Part shown: positions 1-10,686 of the stretch, in pieces
Layout of the letters: each line of letters opens with the position of its first letter
Numbering within the stretch: the first letter of the stretch is position 1
Origin: DASRAU01 sp035638075
GTDB taxonomy: Bacteria > Acidobacteriota > Polarisedimenticolia > Gp22-AA2
DNA length: 32,528 bases
Reading direction: 5' to 3'
NCBI GenBank assembly: GCA_035638075.1
Contig: DASRAU010000020.1
Coordinates: 1-32,528 of the forward strand
Made by a program: the position numbers and the translations under genes
Notes under the pieces: model-generated
Seen by the model: only the letters and a program-made list of their open reading frames with translations
The model's database searches: none
What the model was told of the DNA's origin: nothing

Positions 1-1091
1 ATCGCCGTGCTGCCCGGGAAGCCCAACAGCGTGCACCTGGCCGATCTGCCCAAGCCGGCCGTGACGGACGTTCCGGACGGCCGCGGGGTTCTGGTCAAGG
101 TCCTCCGGGTCGGCGTCGACGGGACCGACAAGGAGATCAACGCCGCCGAGTACGGCGCCGCACCGCCCGGCTACGACTTCCTCGTGATCGGCCACGAGGG
201 CTTCGGGCAGGTCGAGGCGGTCGGACCGCGCGTGACGGAAGTGGAGCCGGGCGACTACGTCGTGGCGACGGTCCGACGGCCGGGCACGAGCCTCTACGAC
301 ATCATCGGCACGAACGACATGACGACCGACGACACGTACTTCGAACGCGGCATCTCGACCTTGCACGGCTTCCTGACCGAGCACTACGTCGACGACGCCG
401 ACTTCGTCGTCAAGGTGCCGAAGGGGCTGCGCCACGTCGGAGTGCTGCTCGAGCCGGCGACGGTCGTCGCCAAGGGCCTGTCGCAGGCCCTCGAGATCCA
501 AAGGCGCCTGCGGGTCTGGCGGCCGCGCACCGCGGCCATCATGGGGGCCGGCACCATCGGGCTGCTCGCGACGCTGATGTTCCGGCTGCGCGGCATGCAG
601 GTGACCGTCTTCGCCCGCAACCCCGAGGACACCAGGAACGCGCGGCTCATCGGCGAGCTCGGCGGCCGCTACGTCTCGACGGCCGCAACACCGCTCCTCG
701 AGGCGGCGCGCCGCCACGGGCCGTACGACCTGGTCCTCGAGGCGACCGGCTACTCCCCCATCGTCTTCGACTCCATGCAGGTGCTGGCCAAGAACGGCGT
801 GCTCGTTCTCGCCAGCGTCACCGGCGGCGACCGCACCGTGGAGGTCCCGGCCGATCGCATCAACCTCGACTTCGTCCTCGGGAACCGCGTCATGGTCGGG
901 ACGGTGAACGCCAACCGCGAGCACTTCGAGCTGGCCGTGTCGGACCTCTCGAAGGCGGAGCTGGAGTACCCCGGCTGGCTCGGAAAGCTCCTCACCCACA
1001 AGGTCCAGGGGCTGGAGAACTATCGCGATCTGTTCCGGCACCTGGCGAATCCCGAGGGCGTCATCAAGGCCTACTGCGAAGTGGCGGCCCT

Positions 1092-1095
<4 letters not shown>
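1..1095 (+). CDS. Glucose 1-dehydrogenase (zinc-type medium-chain dehydrogenase), 5'-truncated by window edge
   Basis: The reading frame is open from the first base, and the usual start lies a few codons outside the window. The product matches the archaeal-type glucose dehydrogenase branch of the medium-chain dehydrogenase superfamily, which oxidises D-glucose to gluconolactone with NAD(P)+. Counting from the GTG at base 7, the zinc-site residues are Asp38 (VGVDGTD), His63 and Glu64 (IGHE). A further acidic residue, Glu149, lies in LLEP. Asp in place of the catalytic Cys is known from haloarchaeal enzymes. A Rossmann loop GAGTIG sits at 180-185. The lobe that carries the structural zinc in many relatives has no cysteines; the only Cys is near the C-terminus. 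The stop overlaps the next start, so it is coupled to the glucosidase behind it, which suggests released glucose is its substrate. The family is clear; the exact sugar is inferred. Confidence 0.85.
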
Positions 1096-3854
<2,759 letters not shown>

Positions 3855-3857
3855 GCG

Positions 3858-6203
3858 TCAGTCGGCGAGCGCGCCGATCGTGGACCCGTCCGATCCGGCG
3901 CCGCGATTGGGACTGCCGGCCTCGAGGCGGAAATCGCCCGAGGCGGAGTCGACGAACAGGGGGTCGGCGAAGATCGAGTGGGCGTCGAGGCCGGAGAACT
4001 CGCGCCATGCCGCCATCGTGCGGAAGCGCCGGAACGGCGGGGGCTTCTGCTCGAAATAGACGATCGCCTTCGACTGCGTGAACAACTGGCGGTCCTTCGG
4101 CCTCGGCTCGAGCGCCTTGTCCCCGGGCTCGCCCGGCTGCAGCGTCGCCCCGTAGTTGTTGTAGTCGCAGGTGAAGCGCCCGAGCAGCTCCTTCCCTTCC
4201 TGGTCTTCCACGATGGAGATGGCGTCGTTCGCCTGGTAGGCGAAGCTGTTGTTCGTGAGCGTCGTGCCGTCGATCGAGCGGATGAGCACGGCGCCTCCGT
4301 AGAGGTTCGCGAGCGCGGTGTTGTGCGTGAGGGTCGCGCCGGGGCTCGAGATCAGGTAGAACCCGCGCTCCTGCCGGTAGACGACGTTGCCGGTGGCGAT
4401 GAAGCGCGGCGATTTCTCCACCTGCACGCCGCTGCCCACGGGCCACGTTCCTCCCCACGGTGCGTTCCAGATCCGGCAACCCCGCACCCGCGCGTCGGCC
4501 GACCCGCTCACGCGGATGCCGGCCTCGCGGTACCAGCGGATTTCGAGGTCCTCGATGACGACGAACGGCGCCTGCTCGATCCGGATGAGATCCTCGTGGC
4601 GGCGCGCTCCATCGAGGATCGCTTTCCAGCGCTCCGCCGCGCGCAGGGTGATCGGCCTCCCCTCGGCGCCGCCGTGATCGAACAGCACGGGCTCGGAATA
4701 GATCCCGGCTTCCAGGAGGATCGTGTCACCCGGCCCGGCGCGGTCCACCGCGTCCTGGATCGACCGGAGCGGCGCCGAGGCTTCTCCCGACGCGCCGTCG
4801 CGCCCCGCGGGGCTCACGTGCCACGTGCGCGGCGCGCGGTCGGCGCCGTCCCGGACCTCGGCCGCCGCGGCGGCGCCGGGCTTTCCCCCGCCGCGCTTCG
4901 GCTCCTCGTCACGAATGTTCGCGCGAAGCTCGATCCGTTCCGGGCTCCTGGCCACATCCCCGGCCCCGACCTCGTTCCCGCTGCACGGGCTGTCCGGGGC
5001 GAGGCGAAAGTCGCCGGCGCCGGCATCGACGAACTTCGGGTCGTCGCAATTGCCCTCGACCCCGTTGCCGGTGCGCGCCGATGCGAACGTCATCGGGACC
5101 TCGTACCCGGAGACGACGTTGCGCCGGAAGACCGATTCCGGATGCCAGGTGGTCGCCACGAATCCCTGCTGCTGATCCGCGGCCACGAGCGTGTTTCCCT
5201 CCACCACCCAGGGAGTCTGGTCCGACTTGTCCGTCTTGATGAAGATGCCCTGGGCGAAGCCGACCGCGAGATTGCCACGGATGGTCCCCGACTCCGCCGG
5301 GGCGTAGGCCTCGATGCCGGTGTCATCCTGGGGATAACTCGGGACGACGAAGGCGTCGCGCGTCTTGAAGAAGCGGCTGCGCTCCACGCGCCCGCGACGG
5401 CCCGCCATGTAGCAGCCTCCGCCGACGTCGCGCGCGGCGCTCTCGACGACCGCGTCGTCGTCCGACAGCAGCGCGAACGCGAACGAGGCGTTGGCGGCGT
5501 CGCATCGCTCGACGGTGACCCGCTCGGCGGCCAGCTTGACCGCGGCGCTCCACTTGCCGCGGGCGGTGAAGTTCCGGAACCGCAGGCCGCGCACCGTCAC
5601 GTCGGGGCGGCGCACGTCGATGCCGAAGTCCTTCCCGCCGACGAGAACGCTGCCGTCCTTCGGCGCGCGGCCGTCGGAGGTGTGGAGGTAGAGCGTTCCG
5701 CCGGAGACGACGTACGAAGCGGGAAAGCGCTGCACCGCGTCGAGATCGGCGGCCAGCAGGTAGCGCACCCGCGCCTCCGGCTCCCAGAGCTTCTCGGGTT
5801 CGCCCTTGTATCCGCCGTCGAAGGGGACCGAGAAAACCCCCGGCCGGCCGGGCACCGCCTTCGCCTTCGGCAGCGCCTTCGCACCGTCGAAGAGCACGTC
5901 CGCCCCGTCGGCGGCGCGGATCAAGAGAGGATGGGACGCCGCCCCCTCCTTGCCTTCCTTGTCCGCCCTGTCGAGGCGGGGAATCGTCCAGTCGCCGGGG
6001 TAGGTCCCGGCCTGCAGGACCACCTCGCGGATCGAGGCGTCCCGCGCCAGCCGCTGTCCGATCAGCCCAAGCGAATCTCCCGGCTTCACCGTGAGGACCC
6101 CGGGCTTTGCGTCTTTGTCCCGCTTCGAGGCGGCCGCCAGCTTCGCGGCGTGAAGCGACACCGCGAGGGCTGCCAGGAGCACAAGGGTCGGGAGCGCTCG
6201 CAT
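3858..6203 (-). CDS. Secreted right-handed parallel beta-helix repeat protein, 781 aa
   Basis: It begins with a signal peptide (MRALPTLVLLAALAVSLHA, residues 1 to about 24), so it is exported. The body has two similar halves. The first runs from about 36 to 405 and ends in DPKFVDAGAGDFRLAPDSP. The second starts near 455 with WHVSPAGRDGASGEASAPLR and SIQDAVDRAGPGDTILLEAG, and ends in DPLFVDSASGDFRLEAGSP. The GDTILLEAG.Y entry motif and the N-rich rungs (THNTALANLYGGAVL, LTNNSFAYQAN) are typical of pectate-lyase-like beta-helices, which bind or cleave polysaccharides. I see no catalytic set that names an enzyme. A GAGGACGGAC ribosome site precedes the ATG, and an 11-base gap separates it from the kinase remnant. 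Its 3' end is three bases from the glucosidase end. A role in handling a glycan is plausible but unproven. Confidence 0.8.
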   Translation of the reverse strand: MRALPTLVLLAALAVSLHAAKLAAASKRDKDAKPGVLTVKPGDSLGLIGQRLARDASIREVVLQAGTYPGDWTIPRLDRADKEGKEGAASHPLLIRAADGADVLFDGAKALPKAKAVPGRPGVFSVPFDGGYKGEPEKLWEPEARVRYLLAADLDAVQRFPASYVVSGGTLYLHTSDGRAPKDGSVLVGGKDFGIDVRRPDVTVRGLRFRNFTARGKWSAAVKLAAERVTVERCDAANASFAFALLSDDDAVVESAARDVGGGCYMAGRRGRVERSRFFKTRDAFVVPSYPQDDTGIEAYAPAESGTIRGNLAVGFAQGIFIKTDKSDQTPWVVEGNTLVAADQQQGFVATTWHPESVFRRNVVSGYEVPMTFASARTGNGVEGNCDDPKFVDAGAGDFRLAPDSPCSGNEVGAGDVARSPERIELRANIRDEEPKRGGGKPGAAAAAEVRDGADRAPRTWHVSPAGRDGASGEASAPLRSIQDAVDRAGPGDTILLEAGIYSEPVLFDHGGAEGRPITLRAAERWKAILDGARRHEDLIRIEQAPFVVIEDLEIRWYREAGIRVSGSADARVRGCRIWNAPWGGTWPVGSGVQVEKSPRFIATGNVVYRQERGFYLISSPGATLTHNTALANLYGGAVLIRSIDGTTLTNNSFAYQANDAISIVEDQEGKELLGRFTCDYNNYGATLQPGEPGDKALEPRPKDRQLFTQSKAIVYFEQKPPPFRRFRTMAAWREFSGLDAHSIFADPLFVDSASGDFRLEAGSPNRGAGSDGSTIGALAD

Positions 6204-6214
6204 GTCCGTCCTCG

Positions 6215-6514
6215 CTACGGGTACTTCGCGATCACCTGCTGAAACGGCGGGTAGTCGAGGAGCGGCGCCCAGATCCAGCCGGACGAGTACAGAGTGACGA
6301 TGTTGGGATGGTTGAGCGCGGCGACCGCCTTGGCTTCGCGCTCGAAGCGCTCGCGGCGCTGCGGATCGCCCGCCGTCTCGCCGGGAAGGATCTTGAGGGC
6401 GACGTGCCGTCCGAGCTTGAGGTCCTCGGCTTCGTAGACCTCGCCCATGCCGCCGGCGCCGACCTGGCGGAGGATGCGGTCATGACTGAGGGTGCGCCCG
6501 ACGAGATCCGACAT
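6215..6514 (-). pseudogene. Collapsed Ser/Thr protein kinase remnant, 99 codons
   Basis: The first 75 or so residues are an excellent Hanks-type kinase N-lobe: GAGGMGEVYEAED (glycine-rich loop), VALKIL (ATP-binding Lys) and FEREAKAVAALNHPNIVTLYS (alpha-C Glu). The sequence then stops being a kinase. The hinge, HRD, DFG and the whole C-lobe are missing. It jumps to WAPLLDYPPFQQVIAKYP and a stop. That ending resembles the last residues of kinases carrying C-terminal TPR repeats in Acidobacteria-like genomes (of the type WDPLRxDPRFQxLLxKYP). The simplest reading is an in-frame internal deletion that fused the start and the end of a kinase-TPR gene. It cannot be an active kinase. A short expressed peptide is possible, since frame and start are intact. 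The resemblance of the tail is judged by eye. Confidence 0.65.
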
Positions 6515-6596
6515 GCTGCCGCCCCGGGGACGGAAGCGGCGATTCTATCGCGAGGCGCCCGGAAGGATGCCGCGAGCCGGGAGGAGCAGACCGAAA

Positions 6597-6621
6597 GCCG
6601 GAGCGATCAGGCTGCTCCGGC
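6597..6621 (-). terminator. Stem-loop downstream of the bactofilin gene
   Basis: An 8-bp perfect stem (GCCGGAGC / GCTCCGGC) with a 9-base loop lies 20 bases past the bactofilin stop. It has only a short T-run on the minus strand, so it is a weak intrinsic terminator candidate for the parAB-bactofilin unit. Confidence 0.35.
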
Positions 6622-6641
6622 GCCGGCGGGACGATGGCTCT

Positions 6642-7058
6642 CTAGCGGCGGAACGGCTCGACGCCGGCGAGGCGCATCTCGGGATCGTCCTCGGCCCGGT
6701 CGTGATCGCGCGGCCCGGCGGTCATGTCGATCTTTCCTTCGAAGACGCCGCCCTCGTGGATGACGAGGTTCGCCTTGGAGATGGTGATGTCGCCATGCAC
6801 GCGTCCCTTCGGGTGGATCTCCACCTTCTCGCCGGCGTGGACCGTGCCGTTCACCTTGCCGCTGACCGACAGGGTGCCGACGGTGACTTCGGCCTCGACC
6901 TCGCCGGTCTCGCCGACCACGAGCTCGCCTTCCGAGACGATCTTGCCGCTCACCTTGCCGTCCACGCGCAGCAGGTCCTTGAAGCGGATCTCGCCCTTGA
7001 TCTCGGTCCCTTCCGCGAGGAAGCCGCTGATGTCCTCCTGGCCCATCGGGTCGCGCAT
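6642..7058 (-). CDS. Bactofilin family cytoskeletal protein
   Basis: A continuous run of short beta-strand repeats fills the protein: IKGEIRFKDLLRVDGKVSG, GELVVGETGEVEAEVTVG, GTVHAGEKVEIHPKGRVHGD and NLVIHEGGVFEGKIDM. This is the bactofilin (DUF583, PF04519) beta-helix fold, which polymerises without nucleotide into filaments used for cell shape, stalk or pole organisation. I chose the ATG at 7058, giving 138 residues, because AAGGAG lies six bases upstream. An ATG at 7094 (12 residues longer) also has a GGGAG site and cannot be excluded. The gene lies 20 bases after parB when the longer start is used, so it is very probably in the parAB operon. Bactofilins that position ParAB are known in Myxococcus (BacNOP with PadC), so a role in anchoring origin segregation is a reasonable inference. 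Confidence 0.85.
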   Translation of the reverse strand: MRDPMGQEDISGFLAEGTEIKGEIRFKDLLRVDGKVSGKIVSEGELVVGETGEVEAEVTVGTLSVSGKVNGTVHAGEKVEIHPKGRVHGDITISKANLVIHEGGVFEGKIDMTAGPRDHDRAEDDPEMRLAGVEPFRR

Positions 7059-7114
7059 GGTGTTCTCCTTGCTAAACGGCATCAAACCCTTCATCTCGTC
7101 TCCCCCCTTCCGCG

Positions 7115-7975
7115 TCAGTGCCCGCGCACGATCGCGGTGAACAGACGATCGAGCTCCTCGTCGGAGTAGAACTCGATCTCGATCTTCCCGCGGCCGCCAC
7201 GGCGCACGATGCGCACCTTGGTCCCGAGGCAGTGCTGCATTTTTTCCTCGGCGGCGCGGACGTTCGGGTCTTCCGCCTGCACCGTCGATCCGGCCGCGCG
7301 GCCGGCCTTCTCCTCGCCCTGCGACAGCAGCCGCGCGACCAGCGCCTCGGTCTCGCGCACCGACAGCGGACGCCGAATCGCTTCGTCGGCGACCCTAATC
7401 TGTGTCGCGGCGTCGGAGATTGCCACGATCGCCTTGGCGTGACCGGTGGTCAGCCCGCCATCCTGCAGCATCTTCTGGATCTTCTCTGGCAACTTCAATA
7501 GTCTCAATGAGTTAGCGACAGATGAGCGCTCGCGTCCGACGCGCTTGGCCACTTCGGCCTGCGACAGGTTCATCTGGCCGATGAGCAGGTCGTAGGCGCG
7601 CGCCTCTTCGATCGGGTTCAGGTCCTTGCGCTGGATGTTCTCGACCAGCGCCAGCTCGAGCACCCGGTCCTGCGCCACCTTGCGGATGACCACCGGGATG
7701 CTTCTCATGCCGGCGAGCTGGGCGGCGCGCCAGCGGCGCTCGCCGGCGATCAGCTCGTAGCGCTCCCCTTCCTGGCGCACGACCACCGGCTGGACGATGC
7801 CGTTCTCGCGGATCGACTCCACCAGCCCCTCGAGTCCGGCGAAGTCGGTGCGCGGCTGGTACTGGCTCGGCTGGATGCGATCCACGTCGAGCATCAGCAG
7901 GCCGGGTTCCGGCTTCGCCGTGGGTGCTTCAGGGATGAGGCTGCTGAGTCCTTTGCCGAGCGCTTGTCTTTTCAT
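7115..7975 (-). CDS. parB: Chromosome-partitioning protein ParB, 286 aa
   Basis: ParB is a CTP-dependent DNA clamp that loads at parS and spreads to organise and segregate the origin. The conserved N-terminus MKRQALGKGLSSLIP begins at this ATG, which fixes the start. GERRWRAA (78-85) is the CTP-binding box and ENIQRKDLNPIEEA follows at about 112. A helix-turn-helix lies at about 136-160 (NLSQAEVAKRVGRERSSVAN). The C-terminal dimer domain ends with KIEIEFYSDEELDRLFTAI. The start lies inside the 3' end of parA with a 47-base overlap, so the two are translationally coupled. A single parS is found 0.9 kb away. Confidence 0.97.
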   Translation of the reverse strand: MKRQALGKGLSSLIPEAPTAKPEPGLLMLDVDRIQPSQYQPRTDFAGLEGLVESIRENGIVQPVVVRQEGERYELIAGERRWRAAQLAGMRSIPVVIRKVAQDRVLELALVENIQRKDLNPIEEARAYDLLIGQMNLSQAEVAKRVGRERSSVANSLRLLKLPEKIQKMLQDGGLTTGHAKAIVAISDAATQIRVADEAIRRPLSVRETEALVARLLSQGEEKAGRAAGSTVQAEDPNVRAAEEKMQHCLGTKVRIVRRGGRGKIEIEFYSDEELDRLFTAIVRGH

Positions 7976-8729
7976 GGTTGCGGATCACCTCGCGGGCCAG
8001 ATTCAGGTAGGTCTCGGATCCCTTCGAACGGATGTCGTACAGCATGATGGGGCGGCCGAAGGAAGGGGCTTCTCCGAGCCGGATGTTCCTCGGAATGATG
8101 GAGCGGTACACCTTCTCCTTGAAGTATTCGCGGATGTCGTTGACCACCTGCCGGGCGAGGTTGGTCCGCTCGTCGAACATCGTCAGGAGCACGCCGTCCA
8201 GGACCAGGTCGGGATTGACCGCCGCCTGGATGCGCTGCAGCGTCTCGACCATCTGCGAGACCCCCTCGAGCGCCAGGTACTCGCACTGCACCGGGATGAG
8301 GAGTCCGTCGGCGGCCGCCAGGGCGTTCACCGTCAGGAGGCCCAGCGAAGGAGGACAGTCGATGAGGATGAACTGGAAGCGGTCGCGGACCGGCTCGAGC
8401 GCTTTCTTGAGCCGCGCCTCCCGCCCTTCGGAGGTCACCAGCTCCAGCTCGACCCCGACGAGATCCCGGCTCGCGGGGGCGACCGAAAGATGCTGCAGCT
8501 CGGTCGGGACCAGGATCTCCGCCAGCTCCGCTTCGCCGGCGAGGACGCTGTACATGTCCCCCGCCGGTCCCGCCTTGAGCCCGAGCCCCTTGGTCGCCGA
8601 TCCCTGCGGGTCGATATCAATAAGGAGGGTAGGCCGCTCCGCGATCGCCAGCGCCGCCGCAAGGCTCACCGCCGTCGTCGTCTTCCCAACCCCGCCCTTC
8701 TGATTGGCAATCGCAGTGACGTGCCCCAT
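7929..8729 (-). CDS. parA: Chromosome-partitioning ATPase ParA (Soj), 266 aa
   Basis: This is a deviant Walker ATPase that drives ParB-origin complexes across the nucleoid. KGGVGKTT at 11-18 is the Walker A motif with the signature lysine, LLIDIDPQGSAT at about 35-46 is A', and FILIDCPPSLGLLT is Walker B. I chose the ATG at 8729 (MGHVTAIANQKGG), which has GGGAG about seven bases upstream. The frame is open 20 codons further upstream, but those residues are not ParA-like. The last 15 codons overlap parB. The gene follows rsmG in the usual origin-arm order, separated by a 335-base gap that contains parS. Confidence 0.96.
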   Translation of the reverse strand: MGHVTAIANQKGGVGKTTTAVSLAAALAIAERPTLLIDIDPQGSATKGLGLKAGPAGDMYSVLAGEAELAEILVPTELQHLSVAPASRDLVGVELELVTSEGREARLKKALEPVRDRFQFILIDCPPSLGLLTVNALAAADGLLIPVQCEYLALEGVSQMVETLQRIQAAVNPDLVLDGVLLTMFDERTNLARQVVNDIREYFKEKVYRSIIPRNIRLGEAPSFGRPIMLYDIRSKGSETYLNLAREVIRNHEKTSARQRTQQPHP

Positions 8730-8880
8730 CAAGGCTCCCGCAAGCCCACCACCCGGCCTGCCGACCGCGGTGAACCGCGTTCGGGCCATTTCGTGACGAA
8801 CCGGATGGTCTGGTTCGCGGCGGAGGTTAGCACAAGCTCCACCGTCCCCCGCCCGCTAACTAACCCCAGCCCACCGACGG

Positions 8881-8902
8881 AAGTGTTCCACGTGGAACAC
8901 TT
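8881..8902. promoter_or_regulatory. parS, ParB-binding site
   Basis: The core TGTTCCACGTGGAACA at 8884-8899 is a perfect 16-bp palindrome one base pair type away per arm from the Bacillus consensus TGTTTCACGTGAAACA. The palindrome extends to 22 bp (AAGTG...CACTT). It is about 150 bases upstream of the parA start. It is the only parS I found in the window. Confidence 0.93.
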
Positions 8903-8994
8903 TTCTGACCGCCCTCCTCCCAGGTTTCGCTATTGCCGAGATTGCCACCGCGCCTGGAGCAGAGTTGCCTTCAGCGTGCGCGCAGGGGATGGGC

Positions 8995-9022
8995 CGCGCA
9001 GCGAGCCCGGACCCGTCCCCGG
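8995..9022 (-). repeat. Dispersed 28-bp repeat, copy A
   Basis: These 28 bases are the exact reverse complement of 17227-17254. Both copies lie in gene-free gaps on the left origin arm. Similarity continues loosely past both ends, so the unit may be longer. The key sequence is CGGGTCCGGGCTCGCTGCGC. Confidence 0.8.
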
Positions 9023-9064
9023 AGGGAACGATTCCCGTTTTCCTCTGAGGCGGTGGCCGGGGCG

Positions 9065-9739
9065 TCAGTCGTCCTTCCGGACGAAGAGCGCGGCGACGTC
9101 TCCCGGCGATGTCGATAGCTCTCGCGCGCTGGAGAAGCGAAGCCCGGGTGGAGGGTGCATCCGTAATTCTGCGCATTCATCATCCGATATGAAAGCGATC
9201 AAGCCTCCGCCCGGCTGCAGAAGCTCCGGTCCCGGATCGACCAGGCAGTCGCGTCCGCGGATAGCGCGGTAGGTGACCCAGCGCGATGGAAGAAATTCTG
9301 CGAGGTCGGCGCGTCGACAAACGCGACGCGTCACGACCTGTGCGGCTTTGAGACCAAGCCCTCTCAATATCATCCACAGGAAGGTCGCCTTTTTTTCGGA
9401 CGACTCGACGAGAACCAGTTCCAGCGCGGGATGGAGCACTGCAAGCGGCACACCGGGAAATCCGTTCCCTGATCCAATGTCGATCAGTCTCCCCTGACCA
9501 TCGATCAGATCGGCGGCGACGATGGGCTCGAGAAAATGCCTGCGGAGGATGGCCCCTCTCTCCTTGAGACCGGTCAGGTTCATGCGCCGGCTCCACTCCC
9601 GAAGCAGCCGGTAGTGCTCCGTCAACCGGTCCGCCTGGTCCGCCGTCAGTGATCTTCCCAGCCCGTTCGCGGCGTCCACGAGATCGTGACGAAACTCCGC
9701 CGCATCCTCCTGACCGGGCGGGCTTTCTCGGGTTACCAT
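9065..9739 (-). CDS. rsmG: 16S rRNA (guanine-527-N7)-methyltransferase RsmG (GidB), 224 aa
   Basis: The enzyme adds the m7G527 mark to 16S rRNA in the 30S subunit using S-adenosylmethionine. The SAM-binding loop DIGSGNGFPG is at 87-96. The family motifs NLTGLKERG (about 54-62) and RRHFLEP (66-72) and the downstream VESSEKKATFLW helix are present. The length is normal for the family. The ATG at 9739 is only 29 bases from the start of the oppositely oriented exported protein gene. Being next to parA is the standard origin-proximal context, but here mnmG is not directly upstream. Confidence 0.95.
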   Translation of the reverse strand: MVTRESPPGQEDAAEFRHDLVDAANGLGRSLTADQADRLTEHYRLLREWSRRMNLTGLKERGAILRRHFLEPIVAADLIDGQGRLIDIGSGNGFPGVPLAVLHPALELVLVESSEKKATFLWMILRGLGLKAAQVVTRRVCRRADLAEFLPSRWVTYRAIRGRDCLVDPGPELLQPGGGLIAFISDDECAELRMHPPPGLRFSSARELSTSPGDVAALFVRKDD

Positions 9740-9768
9740 ACCGGCGCACCTTACCAGAAGGGAGCCGC

Positions 9769-10653
9769 TTGCGAGGCCGCGGAAACTGGAAGGCAGCCCT
9801 GATCACCACCCTGGCACTGATCCTCCCGCTGGCCGGGGTGGTCCGCAGCGCGACGACCAAGCCGGCGCAGCCCCCGCTGAAGGGATCCGAGTCGCCGGAG
9901 AACTTCGACCTGGACGCCCTCCTTTTGCAGCTGGCGGAGAAGTCGAAGGTGTACGAGTCGGTCGCGCTCCGCTTCGTCTGCCTCGAGGCCACCCACTCGT
10001 CTGAGGATCACGGCGATGGGCGCCGGTACGACTACATGTACGTCGAGGCCGAGGCGCAGCGGTACCGGCCCTACCGCCAGAAGCACTCGGAGAAGGAGAA
10101 CTCGACGCCGAGCACCCAGGAGGTGGACGTGGACACCGAGTTCCCCGACTCCTACTCCTGGACGCTGATGTTCGTCCCGAACCGGCAGAACCTCTTCCAC
10201 TTCAAGTACGAGGGGGACGAGTTCTTTTCACTGCGCCACGCCAACGTCATCTCGTTCACAGCGCCGCTGCCGTACACGACGGGGAAGACGATCTATGAGT
10301 GGAGCGGCCGGGTCTGGATCGACGCTGAGAACCTGAACTTCCTGAAGATCGAAGCCCAGCCCGCCAACCAGGAGGACCGCCTGAAGGAGACCCTCAAGAC
10401 CTACCGGCAGTCGACTCGGTTCCTGGGAATGAACCTGGGGCACCGGCCGGCGGGTGCGAAATACGAGATCACCTTCCTCAACGAGTACCAGAAGCTGTCG
10501 CTGCCGGATGAGGCGGAGTTCCGGCGCTTCGTCCTGGACCTCGACGGCGACGCCGAGCTGACCGGATTCCAGATGCAGAAGTACAGCGACTACCAGTTCT
10601 TCGGCGTGCAGGTGAACGACAAGTTCCTGCAGCAGCAGAACCCTAAGCAGTAG
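9769..10653 (+). CDS. Exported protein of unknown function, 294 aa
   Basis: I do not recognise a named family. I chose the TTG at 9769 because AAGGGAG lies six bases upstream and the product then starts with a clean signal peptide (RGRGNWKAALITTLALILPL, likely cut near VVRSA). The mature part is charged and rich in predicted beta-strands. Stretches such as TIYEWSGRVWIDAENLNFLK and KYEITFLNEYQKLSLPD resemble the repeating strands of periplasmic LolA/outer-membrane lipoprotein-sorting-like folds. This is only a similarity of pattern. It sits on the opposite strand to everything around it, between mnmG and rsmG. Its end is 33 bases from the end of mnmG, with a short palindrome (AGTAGTTAAACTACT) between them. 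Confidence 0.75.
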   Translation: MRGRGNWKAALITTLALILPLAGVVRSATTKPAQPPLKGSESPENFDLDALLLQLAEKSKVYESVALRFVCLEATHSSEDHGDGRRYDYMYVEAEAQRYRPYRQKHSEKENSTPSTQEVDVDTEFPDSYSWTLMFVPNRQNLFHFKYEGDEFFSLRHANVISFTAPLPYTTGKTIYEWSGRVWIDAENLNFLKIEAQPANQEDRLKETLKTYRQSTRFLGMNLGHRPAGAKYEITFLNEYQKLSLPDEAEFRRFVLDLDGDAELTGFQMQKYSDYQFFGVQVNDKFLQQQNPKQ

Positions 10654-10686
10654 TAGTTAAACTACTGTAAATAAAAGACTTGCCGA

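Larger units (their letters stand above)
8730..9064. other. Gap between parA and rsmG (335 bp) with no gene
   Basis: I see no credible coding frame here. The gap contains the parS palindrome at 8881-8902 and one copy of the dispersed repeat at 8995-9022. No clear sigma-70 promoter for parA could be picked out. Confidence 0.7.

Noticed and set aside
4816..4829. CACGTG-containing site as a second parS
   Set aside because: Only the central hexamer matches. The flanking TGTTNC / GNAACA arms are absent.
3978..6242. A plus-strand open frame of 754 codons opposite the beta-helix protein
   Set aside because: The minus strand has a signal peptide, a ribosome site and repeat structure. The plus frame has only Arg/Val/Gly-rich low-complexity sequence.
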